Below, one piece after another: positions 14,162 to 21,261 of a stretch of DNA of 21,261 nucleotides. The stretch lies in NCBI GenBank assembly GCA_002428605.1, contig DIXH01000031.1:1-21261 (forward strand). Reading direction: 5' to 3'. The stretch comes from Clostridiaceae bacterium UBA6085. GTDB lineage: Bacteria; Bacillota; Clostridia; Clostridiales; Clostridiaceae. Every line of letters begins with the position of its first letter. Position 1 is the stretch's first letter. The position numbers and the translations under genes are program-made. The notes beneath the pieces were generated by a model. That model did no database searches. It was given only the letters and a program-made list of their open reading frames with translations, and had not been told where the DNA came from.

Positions 14162-14641
14162 ATGAAGGTTCTGATCATATTCGGAAGCCAAAGTGACAAG
14201 GACACCATGAAGAACGCCAAGCTGGCACTCGATGAATTCGGGATAACAAGCTCATCCTACGTGCTTTCAGCCCACAGGGTCCCTGAGAGGCTGGAGGAGA
14301 TCCTTGCTTCGAAAGAGAAGGAAGGCTATGAGGTCATCATCGCCGGTGCAGGGCTCGCAGCCCACCTGCCAGGAGTCATCGCATCAAAGACCATCCTCCC
14401 GGTAATAGGAGTTCCCCTGAAGGGAGCGCTTGAGGGACTGGATGCACTCTATTCCATAGTGCAGATGCCGAAGCCCATACCGGTCGCGACTGTCGGGATC
14501 GGAAATGCCTATAACGCCGGCATACTTGCGGCTGAGATGCTCGCGATCAAGTACCCGGAGATAAGGGACAGGCTCATCGCTTTCAGGCAGGACATGAAAA
14601 AGAAGTTTTTGGAAGAAAATTCAGTGGAGGTAATATATTGA
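14162..14641 (+). CDS. purE: N5-carboxyaminoimidazole ribonucleotide mutase (class I PurE)
   Basis: Rearranges N5-CAIR to CAIR in IMP synthesis. The 159 residues carry the class I signs GSQSD, SAHRVPER and AAHLPG; class II enzymes, which carboxylate AIR directly, have SAHK and AGRSN instead. Class I normally works with PurK, but no purK lies here. The C-terminal segment reads IGNAYNAGILAAEM, two residues shorter than the Escherichia coli IGKAGAANA region. The ATG at 14162 has AAGGAG eight bases upstream; the GTG three codons earlier directly abuts that site and is rejected. Its stop overlaps the purC start in TGATG. Confidence 0.93.
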   Translation: MKVLIIFGSQSDKDTMKNAKLALDEFGITSSSYVLSAHRVPERLEEILASKEKEGYEVIIAGAGLAAHLPGVIASKTILPVIGVPLKGALEGLDALYSIVQMPKPIPVATVGIGNAYNAGILAAEMLAIKYPEIRDRLIAFRQDMKKKFLEENSVEVIY

Positions 14642-15345
14642 TGGGAAAGATGCTATATGAAGGAAAGGCCAAGCAGATCTTTGAGACCGAAAAGGATGAC
14701 GAGGTCATAGTCTACTACAAGGATGACGCAACCGCATTCAACGGCGAGAAGAAGGGTACCATCGAAGACAAGGGCGTTCTAAACAACCGGATAACAGAGA
14801 CTCTCTTCACCTACCTTTCAGAAAACGGCGTAAAGACCCACTATATCAAGACCCTTTCAGACAGGGAGCAGCTGGTTAAGAAGGTTTCGATCATTCCTCT
14901 TGAGGTCATTGTCAGGAACCTGGCAGCAGGCTCAATGGCAAAAAGGCTTGGAATTAAGGAAGGAACTCCTCTTAAGACTACAGTCTTCGAGATATGCCTG
15001 AAGGACGATTCTCTCGGAGATCCCATGATAAACGACACGCATGCGGTGGGTATCGGTGCTGCCACATTCGAGGAGCTGAAGGAGATATATGCAGCCACAG
15101 ACAAGATCAACGAGCTCCTGAAGGCATATTTTGACAAGATAGGGATAATCCTCGTGGACTTCAAGCTTGAGTTCGGCAAGGACAAGGACGGCAACATACT
15201 GCTCGCGGACGAGATAAGCCCGGATACCTGCAGGTTCTGGGACAAGGTGACTCTTGAGAAGCTTGACAAGGACAGGTTCAGGCGCGATCTCGGCAACGTA
15301 AAGGGTGCCTATGAAGAGATCATGGGAAGGATGAAGAAGATATAA
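14641..15345 (+). CDS. purC: Phosphoribosylaminoimidazole-succinocarboxamide synthase (SAICAR synthetase)
   Basis: Joins CAIR and aspartate using ATP to give SAICAR. About 234 residues, the usual bacterial size. LYEGKAKQIF at the N-terminus, IPLEVIVRNLAAGS (first family signature) and LVDFKLEFG followed by ADEISPDTCRFWD (second signature) are all intact. I take the ATG overlapping the purE stop (TGATG), with GGAGG (14626-14630) upstream; a TTG one codon earlier is also possible and would add one residue. Its stop overlaps the purF start (TAATG). The next step, PurB, is not encoded in this operon. Confidence 0.95.
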   Translation: MGKMLYEGKAKQIFETEKDDEVIVYYKDDATAFNGEKKGTIEDKGVLNNRITETLFTYLSENGVKTHYIKTLSDREQLVKKVSIIPLEVIVRNLAAGSMAKRLGIKEGTPLKTTVFEICLKDDSLGDPMINDTHAVGIGAATFEELKEIYAATDKINELLKAYFDKIGIILVDFKLEFGKDKDGNILLADEISPDTCRFWDKVTLEKLDKDRFRRDLGNVKGAYEEIMGRMKKI

Positions 15346-16745
15346 TGATGTTCATTAACGATGACAAGTTCAAGGAAGAATGCGGTGTCTTCGGCATCAG
15401 CTCAAAGGGAAAGAATGCCGCGTACGCCGTATTTGACGGTCTGTATGCGCTGCAGCACAGGGGCCAGGAGAGCGCCGGCATAGCCTCGGTATACAACAGC
15501 GAGATAATCGTCAGGAAGAAGATGGGACTTGTTGCGGAAGCCATTGACAAGTGCGACCTGGAGGACCTTAAGGGAGAGATCGCGATAGGACATGTAAGGT
15601 ATTCGACGCAGGGGGACTCCAATGTCATCAATGCACAGCCGCTAACTTCAAAGTCCAAGCACGGATCCATGGCTGTTGCTCACAACGGAACCCTTGTCAA
15701 CGCTGATGTCATCAGGAGCCTTCTCGAGGATGGCGGTTCCGTGTTTACAACGGAAACAGATTCCGAAGTCATATTGAACCTGATTACAAGGGCACTGCCG
15801 AAGGGTCCTGAAAAGGCCATAATGGATACTGTGAAGACAGTTAAGGGCAGCTTTGCGCTCGTAATTGCATACAGGAACAAGCTGATAGGAATAAGGGACC
15901 CTCACGGCATAAGGCCGCTCTGCATAGGAACAAAGAACGGCGACTATATCCTGGCGTCTGAAAGCTGCGCCATCGATACAGTAGGCGGAACACTCCTCAG
16001 GGATGTTGAGCCGGGTGAGATGGTTGTGATAGAGGATGGCGTACTTACCTCATACGTATATTCGGAAAAGACCAAGGGACAGACCTGCTCTTTCGAGTAC
16101 ATATACTTCGCAAGGCCTGACAGCGTCATTGACGGTATCAGCGTACATTCGCTGAGGGTAAGGACCGGCGAGGAGCTTTTCAAGGAGCATCCTATCGAGG
16201 CAGACGTGGTCATCGGAGTGCCTGATTCCGGACTTGCAGCCGCAATAGGCTATTCAAGGGCATCCGGGATACCCTTTGACATCGGGTTCTCCAAGAACAA
16301 ATACATAGGCAGAAGCTTCATCGCTCCTTCCCAGGAAGAGAGGGAGAGGGTGGTTTCACTCAAGCTCAATGCACAGAAGGAAGTCGTCAAGGGCAAGAGG
16401 GTGGTACTTATAGATGATTCTATCGTAAGGGGGACCACATCGAGATACCTTGTTGACCTGCTTTACAGGGCTGGCGCTACTGAGGTCCATTTCAGGGTAA
16501 GCTCCCCAATGGTCAAGTATCCATGCTATTTCGGCATAGACACCCCATACAGGAAGCATCTCATTGCAGCTGTCATGACAAAGGACGAGATAAGGGACCA
16601 CATAGGCTGCACGAGCCTCGAGTACATTTCGAAGTCCGGGCTCATGAGGTCGCTTGGAAGGGACAGCTTCTGCGCAGGCTGCTTTACAGGAGTATACCCG
16701 CTGGGAGCTCCCAGCGAATTCATGGAGGTGTTCAACAATGCTTGA
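15345..16745 (+). CDS. purF: Amidophosphoribosyltransferase with propeptide and Fe-S cluster ligands
   Basis: Committed step of purine synthesis: PRPP plus glutamine to phosphoribosylamine. The 466-residue precursor has a short N-terminal propeptide (12 residues) before Cys13, the glutaminase nucleophile exposed on processing. The PRPP loop VVLIDDSIVRGTT lies at 353-365. Cys248, Cys394, Cys443 and Cys446 match the four [4Fe-4S] ligands of Bacillus PurF; in mature numbering the first two fall at 236 and 382 as there. This form is processed autocatalytically and is oxygen-labile in Bacillus. The start overlaps the purC stop (TAATG); a second ATG follows at once and cannot be excluded. The 3' end overlaps purM by eight bases. 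Confidence 0.96.
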   Translation: MMFINDDKFKEECGVFGISSKGKNAAYAVFDGLYALQHRGQESAGIASVYNSEIIVRKKMGLVAEAIDKCDLEDLKGEIAIGHVRYSTQGDSNVINAQPLTSKSKHGSMAVAHNGTLVNADVIRSLLEDGGSVFTTETDSEVILNLITRALPKGPEKAIMDTVKTVKGSFALVIAYRNKLIGIRDPHGIRPLCIGTKNGDYILASESCAIDTVGGTLLRDVEPGEMVVIEDGVLTSYVYSEKTKGQTCSFEYIYFARPDSVIDGISVHSLRVRTGEELFKEHPIEADVVIGVPDSGLAAAIGYSRASGIPFDIGFSKNKYIGRSFIAPSQEERERVVSLKLNAQKEVVKGKRVVLIDDSIVRGTTSRYLVDLLYRAGATEVHFRVSSPMVKYPCYFGIDTPYRKHLIAAVMTKDEIRDHIGCTSLEYISKSGLMRSLGRDSFCAGCFTGVYPLGAPSEFMEVFNNA

Positions 16746-17739
16746 TTACAAGGAGTCGGGAGTCGACATAGAAGAAGGCTACAGGTCTGTGGAAAAGATC
16801 AAGGCCCATGCCGCAAGGACCCTGAACAGCCTGGTGCTCAACAGCATAGGCTCATTTGCCGGGATGATGGAGATTCCGAAGGGATATGAGAATCCCGTCC
16901 TGATTACGGGAACTGATGGTGTGGGAACCAAGCTCAAGATAGCATTCGCATTAGGCCGCTACGACACCTTCGGTATAGATGCCGTAGCCATGTGCGTCAA
17001 TGACATCCTTTGCCATGGCGCATTCCCCCTGTTCTTCCTTGACTACATAGCCTGCGGAAAGCTTGATGCAAAGGTAGCCAGCGACATAGTCCTCGGTGTA
17101 TCAGAAGGCTGCCTTCAGGGAGGTCTGGCTCTTATCGGCGGTGAAACCGCAGAGATGCCCGGATTCTACGAGGAAGGCGAATATGATATCGCCGGATTTG
17201 CAGTCGGAGTTCAGGAAAAATCTAAGATAATCGACGGGTCAAAGATAACCGAAGGTGATGTGCTGATAGGACTCAGGTCATCAGGCTTCCATTCAAACGG
17301 CTTCTCGCTCCTAAGGAAGATATTCACTGACCTTGGCGAGGAGTTCGAGGGCAGCACCATAGGTGAATACCTTCTGACACCTACAAGGATCTACAAGGAC
17401 ATAGTCATGAAGGCCATGGAGAATTTCGAAATCAAGGGAATGGCCCACATTACCGGGGGCGGTCCCATCGAGAACATACCCAGGATTTTCAGCGGAAAGA
17501 CTTTGGATGCTGTCTTCCTGAAGGACAGCTACGAGCTTCCGGCAGCATATTCGCTCCTTAAGTCAAAGGGCTATGAGCCTGACACCCTGTACAATACGTT
17601 CAACATGGGTATTGGCTACGTGTTCTGCGTTGCGAAGGATGACAAGGCTGCTTTCCTTGAAATGCTCAGGTCCGCGGGTGAAGACCCGGTAGAGCTCGGC
17701 TATGTAAGGAAAGGCGAGGGGGCCCTATGTATAGAATAG
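16738..17739 (+). CDS. purM: Phosphoribosylformylglycinamidine cyclo-ligase (AIR synthetase)
   Basis: Closes the imidazole ring, FGAM plus ATP to AIR. The protein is 333 residues with the family motifs DGVGTKLKIA, GGETAEMPGFY, RSSGFHSNGFSLLRK and HITGGGPIENIPR in the expected order. The ATG at 16738 is preceded by GGAGG (16724-16728) at nine bases and starts the normal family N-terminus (DYKESGVDIEEGY); the in-frame upstream ATG at 16654 would add 28 residues encoded inside purF and is rejected. The gene overlaps purF by eight bases and purN by thirteen, consistent with translational coupling. Confidence 0.96.
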   Translation: MLDYKESGVDIEEGYRSVEKIKAHAARTLNSLVLNSIGSFAGMMEIPKGYENPVLITGTDGVGTKLKIAFALGRYDTFGIDAVAMCVNDILCHGAFPLFFLDYIACGKLDAKVASDIVLGVSEGCLQGGLALIGGETAEMPGFYEEGEYDIAGFAVGVQEKSKIIDGSKITEGDVLIGLRSSGFHSNGFSLLRKIFTDLGEEFEGSTIGEYLLTPTRIYKDIVMKAMENFEIKGMAHITGGGPIENIPRIFSGKTLDAVFLKDSYELPAAYSLLKSKGYEPDTLYNTFNMGIGYVFCVAKDDKAAFLEMLRSAGEDPVELGYVRKGEGALCIE

Positions 17740-18305
17740 CAGTGCTGATCTCGGGAACAGGAAGTAACCTTCTATCGCTCATCGAGGACTCGAAGGCTAC
17801 AGGACTGTACGAGATTGCCATAGTCATTGCAGACAGGAATGCCAAAGGCATCAACCACGCTTCTCTAAACTCGATACCTTTCCTCGTCCTCGACAGGAAG
17901 GACCCGCTTCTTTCAGACAAGGTCCTTGATGCTGTAAAGGGGACGGACCTTGTGGTACTTGCCGGGTTCCTGTCGATTCTGAAAGGTCAGATTCTGAAGG
18001 ATTACAGGGACAGGATAATAAACATCCATCCGTCCCTTCTCCCCCAGTTCGGAGGGGAAGGCATGTACGGACTGAAGGTCCATGAGGCCGTGCTGAAAAG
18101 CGGAAAGCTGATTTCAGGCTGCACCGTGCACTACGTAAACGAGGATGTTGACGCCGGTAGGCTGATACTCCAGAGCATCGTATCCACCGAAGGTGTGAAG
18201 ACACCCGAGGAGCTGCAGGCGAGGGTGCTCGGAAAAGAGCATGACACACTCACTACAGCAGTCAGGATGCTCGCCATGGAAGGTTCAACCAGGGGCATAA
18301 GATAA
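17727..18305 (+). CDS. purN: Phosphoribosylglycinamide formyltransferase (folate-dependent)
   Basis: Transfers formyl from 10-formyltetrahydrofolate to GAR, giving FGAR. The 192 residues begin with the nucleotide-binding segment VLISGTGSN. Catalytic Asn99 and His101 (NIHPSLLP) and Asp142 (EDVDAGR) match Escherichia coli Asn106, His108 and Asp144. The loop after NIHPSLLP is five residues longer than in Escherichia coli and carries GGEGMYGLKVH, a variant I have seen in other PurN proteins. A purine-rich GAGGGGG precedes the ATG. It overlaps purM by 13 bases and ends 10 bases before purH. Confidence 0.95.
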   Translation: MYRIAVLISGTGSNLLSLIEDSKATGLYEIAIVIADRNAKGINHASLNSIPFLVLDRKDPLLSDKVLDAVKGTDLVVLAGFLSILKGQILKDYRDRIINIHPSLLPQFGGEGMYGLKVHEAVLKSGKLISGCTVHYVNEDVDAGRLILQSIVSTEGVKTPEELQARVLGKEHDTLTTAVRMLAMEGSTRGIR

Positions 18306-18315
18306 GGAGGATAAG

Positions 18316-19824
18316 ATGAGAGCACTTATAAGCGTATTCGACAAGACAGGTCTCAGGGAGCTTGCGCTTTTCCTTGAGAAGAACAATGTGGAGATAATCT
18401 CATCCGGAGGCACGTACAAGTACCTCCAGGCTGAAGGGATAAAGGTCAGTACTGTAGAGTCTGTCACAGGTTTTCCCGAGATCCTTGACGGAAGGGTTAA
18501 GACACTGCATCCGGCCATTCACTCGGGCATACTGTATATCAGGGAGAACGAGAGCCATGCAAGGCAGGTCAGTGAGCTCAAGATAGAGGGCATCGACATA
18601 GTCTGCGTCAACCTTTATCCCTTCTTCGACAAGCTGAAGGAGAACCTTCCTGAGGAGGAGCAGATAGAGTTCATAGACATAGGCGGCCCGACCATGCTGA
18701 GGGCTGCTGCCAAGAATTTCAGGGATGTGTATGTCCTGAGCGACCCCAATGACTATGATGCCTTCATGGCAGGCTTCGGACCAATGGAGTCTGACAGGTA
18801 TGGAGAAGCTGCGGTATCCTTCAAGAAGAACCTTGCAGGAAAAGTGTTCAGCCTCATGGGTGCGTATGACAGCGCCGTTGCCACATACATCCTCGGAGGT
18901 TCCTTCAATGACTACCTGAACCTCTCTTACAGGAAGGTAAGCGACCTCAGGTATGGAGAGAACCCGCACCAGAAGGCCTCATATTATGAGTCCCTCACCG
19001 GACCGGGTGCCCTTAAGGACATGGAGATACTCTGGGGCAAGGAGCTGTCCTACAACAACCTTAAGGACATGGACATAGCCTGGAAGTCAGTATGCGAATT
19101 CGACGAGGATGCATGCTGCGCCGTGAAGCACAACACACCATGCGGCTTCGCCCTTGGAAACGGCAGCTTCGATGCCTACAGGAAAGCATATGAGTGCGAC
19201 AAGGTATCCATTTTCGGAGGAATCGTGGCGCTGAACTGCGAGGTTGATGCAGAGGCAGCCGGAATGATGAACAACATATTCCTCGAGGTAGTCATGGCAC
19301 CTTCCTTCACTGCCGATGCACTTGAGATACTGAAGAAGAAGAAGAACCTGAGGATCGTCAGGCTTGAGGCAAAGCCATCTCAGAAGGCATCCGCCGTTAC
19401 CCTGGACGGTCTCATCCTTACACAGGATGAAGACCTGGACTTTGTCAGGGAAATGAAGGTCGTCACAGAGAAGGTACCAACCAGTGAAGAGATGGCTGAG
19501 CTTGTTTTCGCCATGAGGGTTGTAAAGTACGTCAAATCAAATGCCATAGTCGTGTCAAGGGACCGTATGGCAATTGGAATAGGCGGCGGTCAGGTCAACA
19601 GGATAGATGCCGCAAAGTTTGCGCTCTCAAGGGGCGAAGGGGCCACCGTAATGGCATCCGATGCATTCTTCCCGTTCGGGGATGTTGTTGAGGAAGCCGG
19701 CAAATACGGCATAAAGGCCATCATCCAGCCAGGAGGATCGCTTAAGGACCAGGAATCAATAGACAGGTGCAATGAGCTTGGAATCTCCATGGTGTTTACA
19801 TCCATGCGCCATTTCAAGCACTGA
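18316..19824 (+). CDS. purH: Bifunctional AICAR transformylase/IMP cyclohydrolase
   Basis: Performs the last two steps to IMP: formylation of AICAR and ring closure of FAICAR. The 502 residues comprise an N-terminal methylglyoxal-synthase-like cyclohydrolase domain (about 1-190, with ISSGGTYKYL and GRVKTLHP) and a C-terminal transformylase. Lys271 and His272 in VKHNTPCGFA match the catalytic pair of the human enzyme (266, 267). The length is near the usual 510-530. A strong AAGGAGG overlaps the purN stop and lies about five bases before the ATG. The gene ends inside the region that forms the purD ribosome binding site. Confidence 0.96.
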   Translation: MRALISVFDKTGLRELALFLEKNNVEIISSGGTYKYLQAEGIKVSTVESVTGFPEILDGRVKTLHPAIHSGILYIRENESHARQVSELKIEGIDIVCVNLYPFFDKLKENLPEEEQIEFIDIGGPTMLRAAAKNFRDVYVLSDPNDYDAFMAGFGPMESDRYGEAAVSFKKNLAGKVFSLMGAYDSAVATYILGGSFNDYLNLSYRKVSDLRYGENPHQKASYYESLTGPGALKDMEILWGKELSYNNLKDMDIAWKSVCEFDEDACCAVKHNTPCGFALGNGSFDAYRKAYECDKVSIFGGIVALNCEVDAEAAGMMNNIFLEVVMAPSFTADALEILKKKKNLRIVRLEAKPSQKASAVTLDGLILTQDEDLDFVREMKVVTEKVPTSEEMAELVFAMRVVKYVKSNAIVVSRDRMAIGIGGGQVNRIDAAKFALSRGEGATVMASDAFFPFGDVVEEAGKYGIKAIIQPGGSLKDQESIDRCNELGISMVFTSMRHFKH

Positions 19825-19835
19825 TGGAGGAACAT

Positions 19836-21080
19836 ATGAAGATACTCATAATAGGGGAAGGTGCCAGAGAGCACGCCATTGCAAAGAAGCTTGCCCAGTC
19901 GGACAGGGTGGGCAGGATATTCATAGCCCCGGGAAACGGCGGCACCTCCAGGGAAGATAAATGCGTGAACCTTCCTGTCACTGATTTCCATGAACTCAGG
20001 GACTTCGCGGAAAAGGAAGGCGTTGCCATAACTGTCGTAGGACCGGAGGTTCCGCTCATGGAAGGCATAGTGGACATATTCCATGAAAAGGGGCTTAGGA
20101 TAATAGGGCCTGACAAGAGATCCAGCCTTCTTGAAGGCTCAAAGGCATTCTCCAAGGAGTTCATGAAGAAATATGGGATAAAGACCGCTGCTTATGAGAC
20201 CTTCACTGACTTCGGCAAGGCGCTTGAGTACGTCAGAAGCCATGAATATCCGCTTGTCATAAAGGCTGACGGCCTGGCTCAGGGCAAGGGAGTGGAGATC
20301 CCATTCACCTACGAGGATGCCGGAAGGATACTTGAAAGCTTCATGCTGGAGGGTAAGTTCAAGGATGCAGGAAAGACAGTCGTCATAGAGGAGTTCATAA
20401 CAGGAAAGGAAGCCTCGATAATTTCGATCTTCGACGGCAAATCCATACACCCCTTCATATCGGCTATGGACCACAAGAAGATAGGAGAAGGGGAAACGGG
20501 ATTAAATACCGGGGGGATGGGATCACTGTGTCCCAATCCATATTATTCCGAAGCGGTCGAGAAGGACTTCAATGAAAACATACTCACGAGGACCCTCAAT
20601 GGCCTCATCGCTGAGAACCTTATTTTTACTGGGGTAATCTTCTTCGGCGTTATAATGAATGAAAAGGGTGCATACCTCCTTGAATACAACTTAAGGTTCG
20701 GAGACCCGGAGACCCAGAGCCTCATGGAGCACCTGGACAGCGACCTTCTGACGATATTCGAGAAGGCTCTCGATGGGACGCTCGCCAAAGGGGACATAAG
20801 CTTCAAGACCGGCAAGACGCTTTGTGTTGTCCTTGCAGCCAAGGGTTACCCGGAGGCCTACGAAAAGAATGTGGAGGTTCCAGACCTTGAGGATGAAGGT
20901 GTATCCTTCTACCTCTATTCCTCGGATTACAGGGACGGCAGGTTCATATCAAAAGGCGGCAGATTCCTTTCCGTGGTCGCACACGGGAATGGTGATGAGA
21001 TATTTGACAGGGTCTACGGGAACATACAAAAGATCGAGAACGAAAAGGTCTGCTACCGAAGGGATATCGGCAGAGTCTGA
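19836..21080 (+). CDS. purD: Phosphoribosylamine-glycine ligase (GAR synthetase)
   Basis: Second step of the pathway: phosphoribosylamine, glycine and ATP to GAR. A 414-residue ATP-grasp enzyme. The N-terminal motif reads IIGEGAREHA where many relatives have GGGGREHA; KADGLAQGKGV, EEFITGKEASI and RFGDPETQ mark the ATP-grasp core and family signature. The ATG at 19836 follows GGAGG (19826-19830) by five bases; the ATG four codons upstream overlaps the purH stop and includes that site, so it is rejected. It is the last gene of the operon; its stop codon lies in the loop of a terminator-like hairpin. Confidence 0.96.
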   Translation: MKILIIGEGAREHAIAKKLAQSDRVGRIFIAPGNGGTSREDKCVNLPVTDFHELRDFAEKEGVAITVVGPEVPLMEGIVDIFHEKGLRIIGPDKRSSLLEGSKAFSKEFMKKYGIKTAAYETFTDFGKALEYVRSHEYPLVIKADGLAQGKGVEIPFTYEDAGRILESFMLEGKFKDAGKTVVIEEFITGKEASIISIFDGKSIHPFISAMDHKKIGEGETGLNTGGMGSLCPNPYYSEAVEKDFNENILTRTLNGLIAENLIFTGVIFFGVIMNEKGAYLLEYNLRFGDPETQSLMEHLDSDLLTIFEKALDGTLAKGDISFKTGKTLCVVLAAKGYPEAYEKNVEVPDLEDEGVSFYLYSSDYRDGRFISKGGRFLSVVAHGNGDEIFDRVYGNIQKIENEKVCYRRDIGRV

Positions 21081-21098
21081 CCAATATCCGTCATTTTT
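21062..21098 (+). terminator. Terminator-like hairpin straddling the purD stop codon
   Basis: GGATAT-c-GG (21062-21070) pairs with CC-a-ATATCC (21081-21089), one mismatch in a 9-base arm, around a 10-base loop that holds the TGA stop. A TTTTT run follows at 21094-21098. The stem is AT-rich, so it is modest as a terminator, but position and T-run fit the end of the operon. Confidence 0.6.
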
Positions 21099-21157
21099 CA
21101 ATACGATAGATAATAATATATTTTTTGCCTGATTAGGGTTTTATCCAATTTGTTCTA

Positions 21158-21186
21158 TTGACATTGATAGAAAAAGACACTAAACT
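21158..21186 (+). promoter_or_regulatory. Promoter of the SAM riboswitch transcript
   Basis: A perfect TTGACA (21158-21163), a 17-base spacer and TAAACT (21181-21186). The predicted start near 21193 is about 15 bases before the riboswitch, the usual spacing for S-box leaders. Confidence 0.8.
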
Positions 21187-21208
21187 ATGAAGAAATGAAT
21201 ATTCATTT

Positions 21209-21261
21209 TCTTATCAAGAGAGGTGGAGGGACAGGCCCTGTGAAACCCGGCAACCGATACT
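21209..21261 (+). promoter_or_regulatory. SAM-I (S-box) riboswitch, 5' part, cut by the window end
   Basis: CTTATCAAGAGAGGTGGAGG followed by GGACAGGCCCTGTGAAACCC and GGCAACC is the conserved opening of the S-box aptamer (P1 5' strand, the GA-rich kink-turn segment, P2 and the start of P3). The P3/P4 remainder and expression platform lie beyond the window. S-box RNAs switch off methionine or SAM synthesis and transport genes when SAM is plentiful, so the next gene is probably of that kind. Confidence 0.93.

Noticed and set aside
16654..16737. N-terminal extension of purM from an upstream ATG
   Set aside because: The extra 28 residues would be encoded within purF in another frame and are not part of the PurM family; GGAGG supports the start at 16738.
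19824..19835. Upstream ATG for purD overlapping the purH stop
   Set aside because: GGAGG is located inside this extension and is correctly spaced for ATG 19836, which begins the normal family N-terminus.
1..21261. CRISPR, insertion sequence, prophage, toxin-antitoxin or other mobile or defence system
   Set aside because: No repeated spacer array, no transposase or integrase reading frame, and all large reading frames are recognised housekeeping genes.

Overview
The window reads as a chromosomal housekeeping segment of a Gram-positive anaerobe or facultative anaerobe of the Clostridia type (Bacillota). The grounds are strong AAGGAGG-type ribosome binding sites, TTG starts with good Shine-Dalgarno sequences, a single-chain PurL fused to its glutaminase, a B12-dependent (class II) ribonucleotide reductase, an S-box (SAM-I) riboswitch and heavy visible use of AGG (Arg) and ATA (Ile) codons. 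No genus can be named from sequence alone. There are 14 protein genes, no RNA gene apart from the riboswitch start, no insertion sequence, no CRISPR array and no phage gene.

Layout. (1) 1-3138, minus strand: nrdJ, with an intrinsic terminator at 9-37. (2) 3139-3291: a compact divergent control region with two NrdR-like boxes and two promoters that share -10 bases. (3) 3292-5133, plus strand: a tight three-gene unit of gamma-carbonic-anhydrase-like protein, CvfB-type S1 RNA-binding protein and free methionine-R-sulfoxide reductase. (4) 5207-5247: a strong hairpin between convergent genes. (5) 5312-9993, minus strand: a P-type Ca2+-ATPase and, upstream of it, glutamine-dependent NAD+ synthetase. 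(6) 9994-10457: a divergent intergenic region with the nadE and purL promoters, a PurR-box-like dyad, and about 300 bp that I cannot explain. (7) 10458-21080, plus strand: the purine operon purL-E-C-F-M-N-H-D, with short gaps or overlapping genes and one terminator that straddles the purD stop. (8) 21158-21261: a promoter and the first part of a SAM-I riboswitch whose gene lies beyond the window.

How the genes work together. The pur operon encodes every step from PRPP to IMP except PurB (adenylosuccinate lyase) and PurK. PurE is class I, the type that normally needs PurK. NrdJ takes ribonucleotides on to deoxyribonucleotides, and NadE makes NAD+ using glutamine nitrogen, as PurL and PurF do. 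The most informative regulatory feature is the nrdJ promoter, where one NrdR-like box fills the -10/-35 spacer and the other lies 16 bp upstream. The geometry suggests NrdR could also affect the divergent carbonic anhydrase operon. I found no convincing new defence or mobile system. Most findings concern regulation, start-site correction and family variants.
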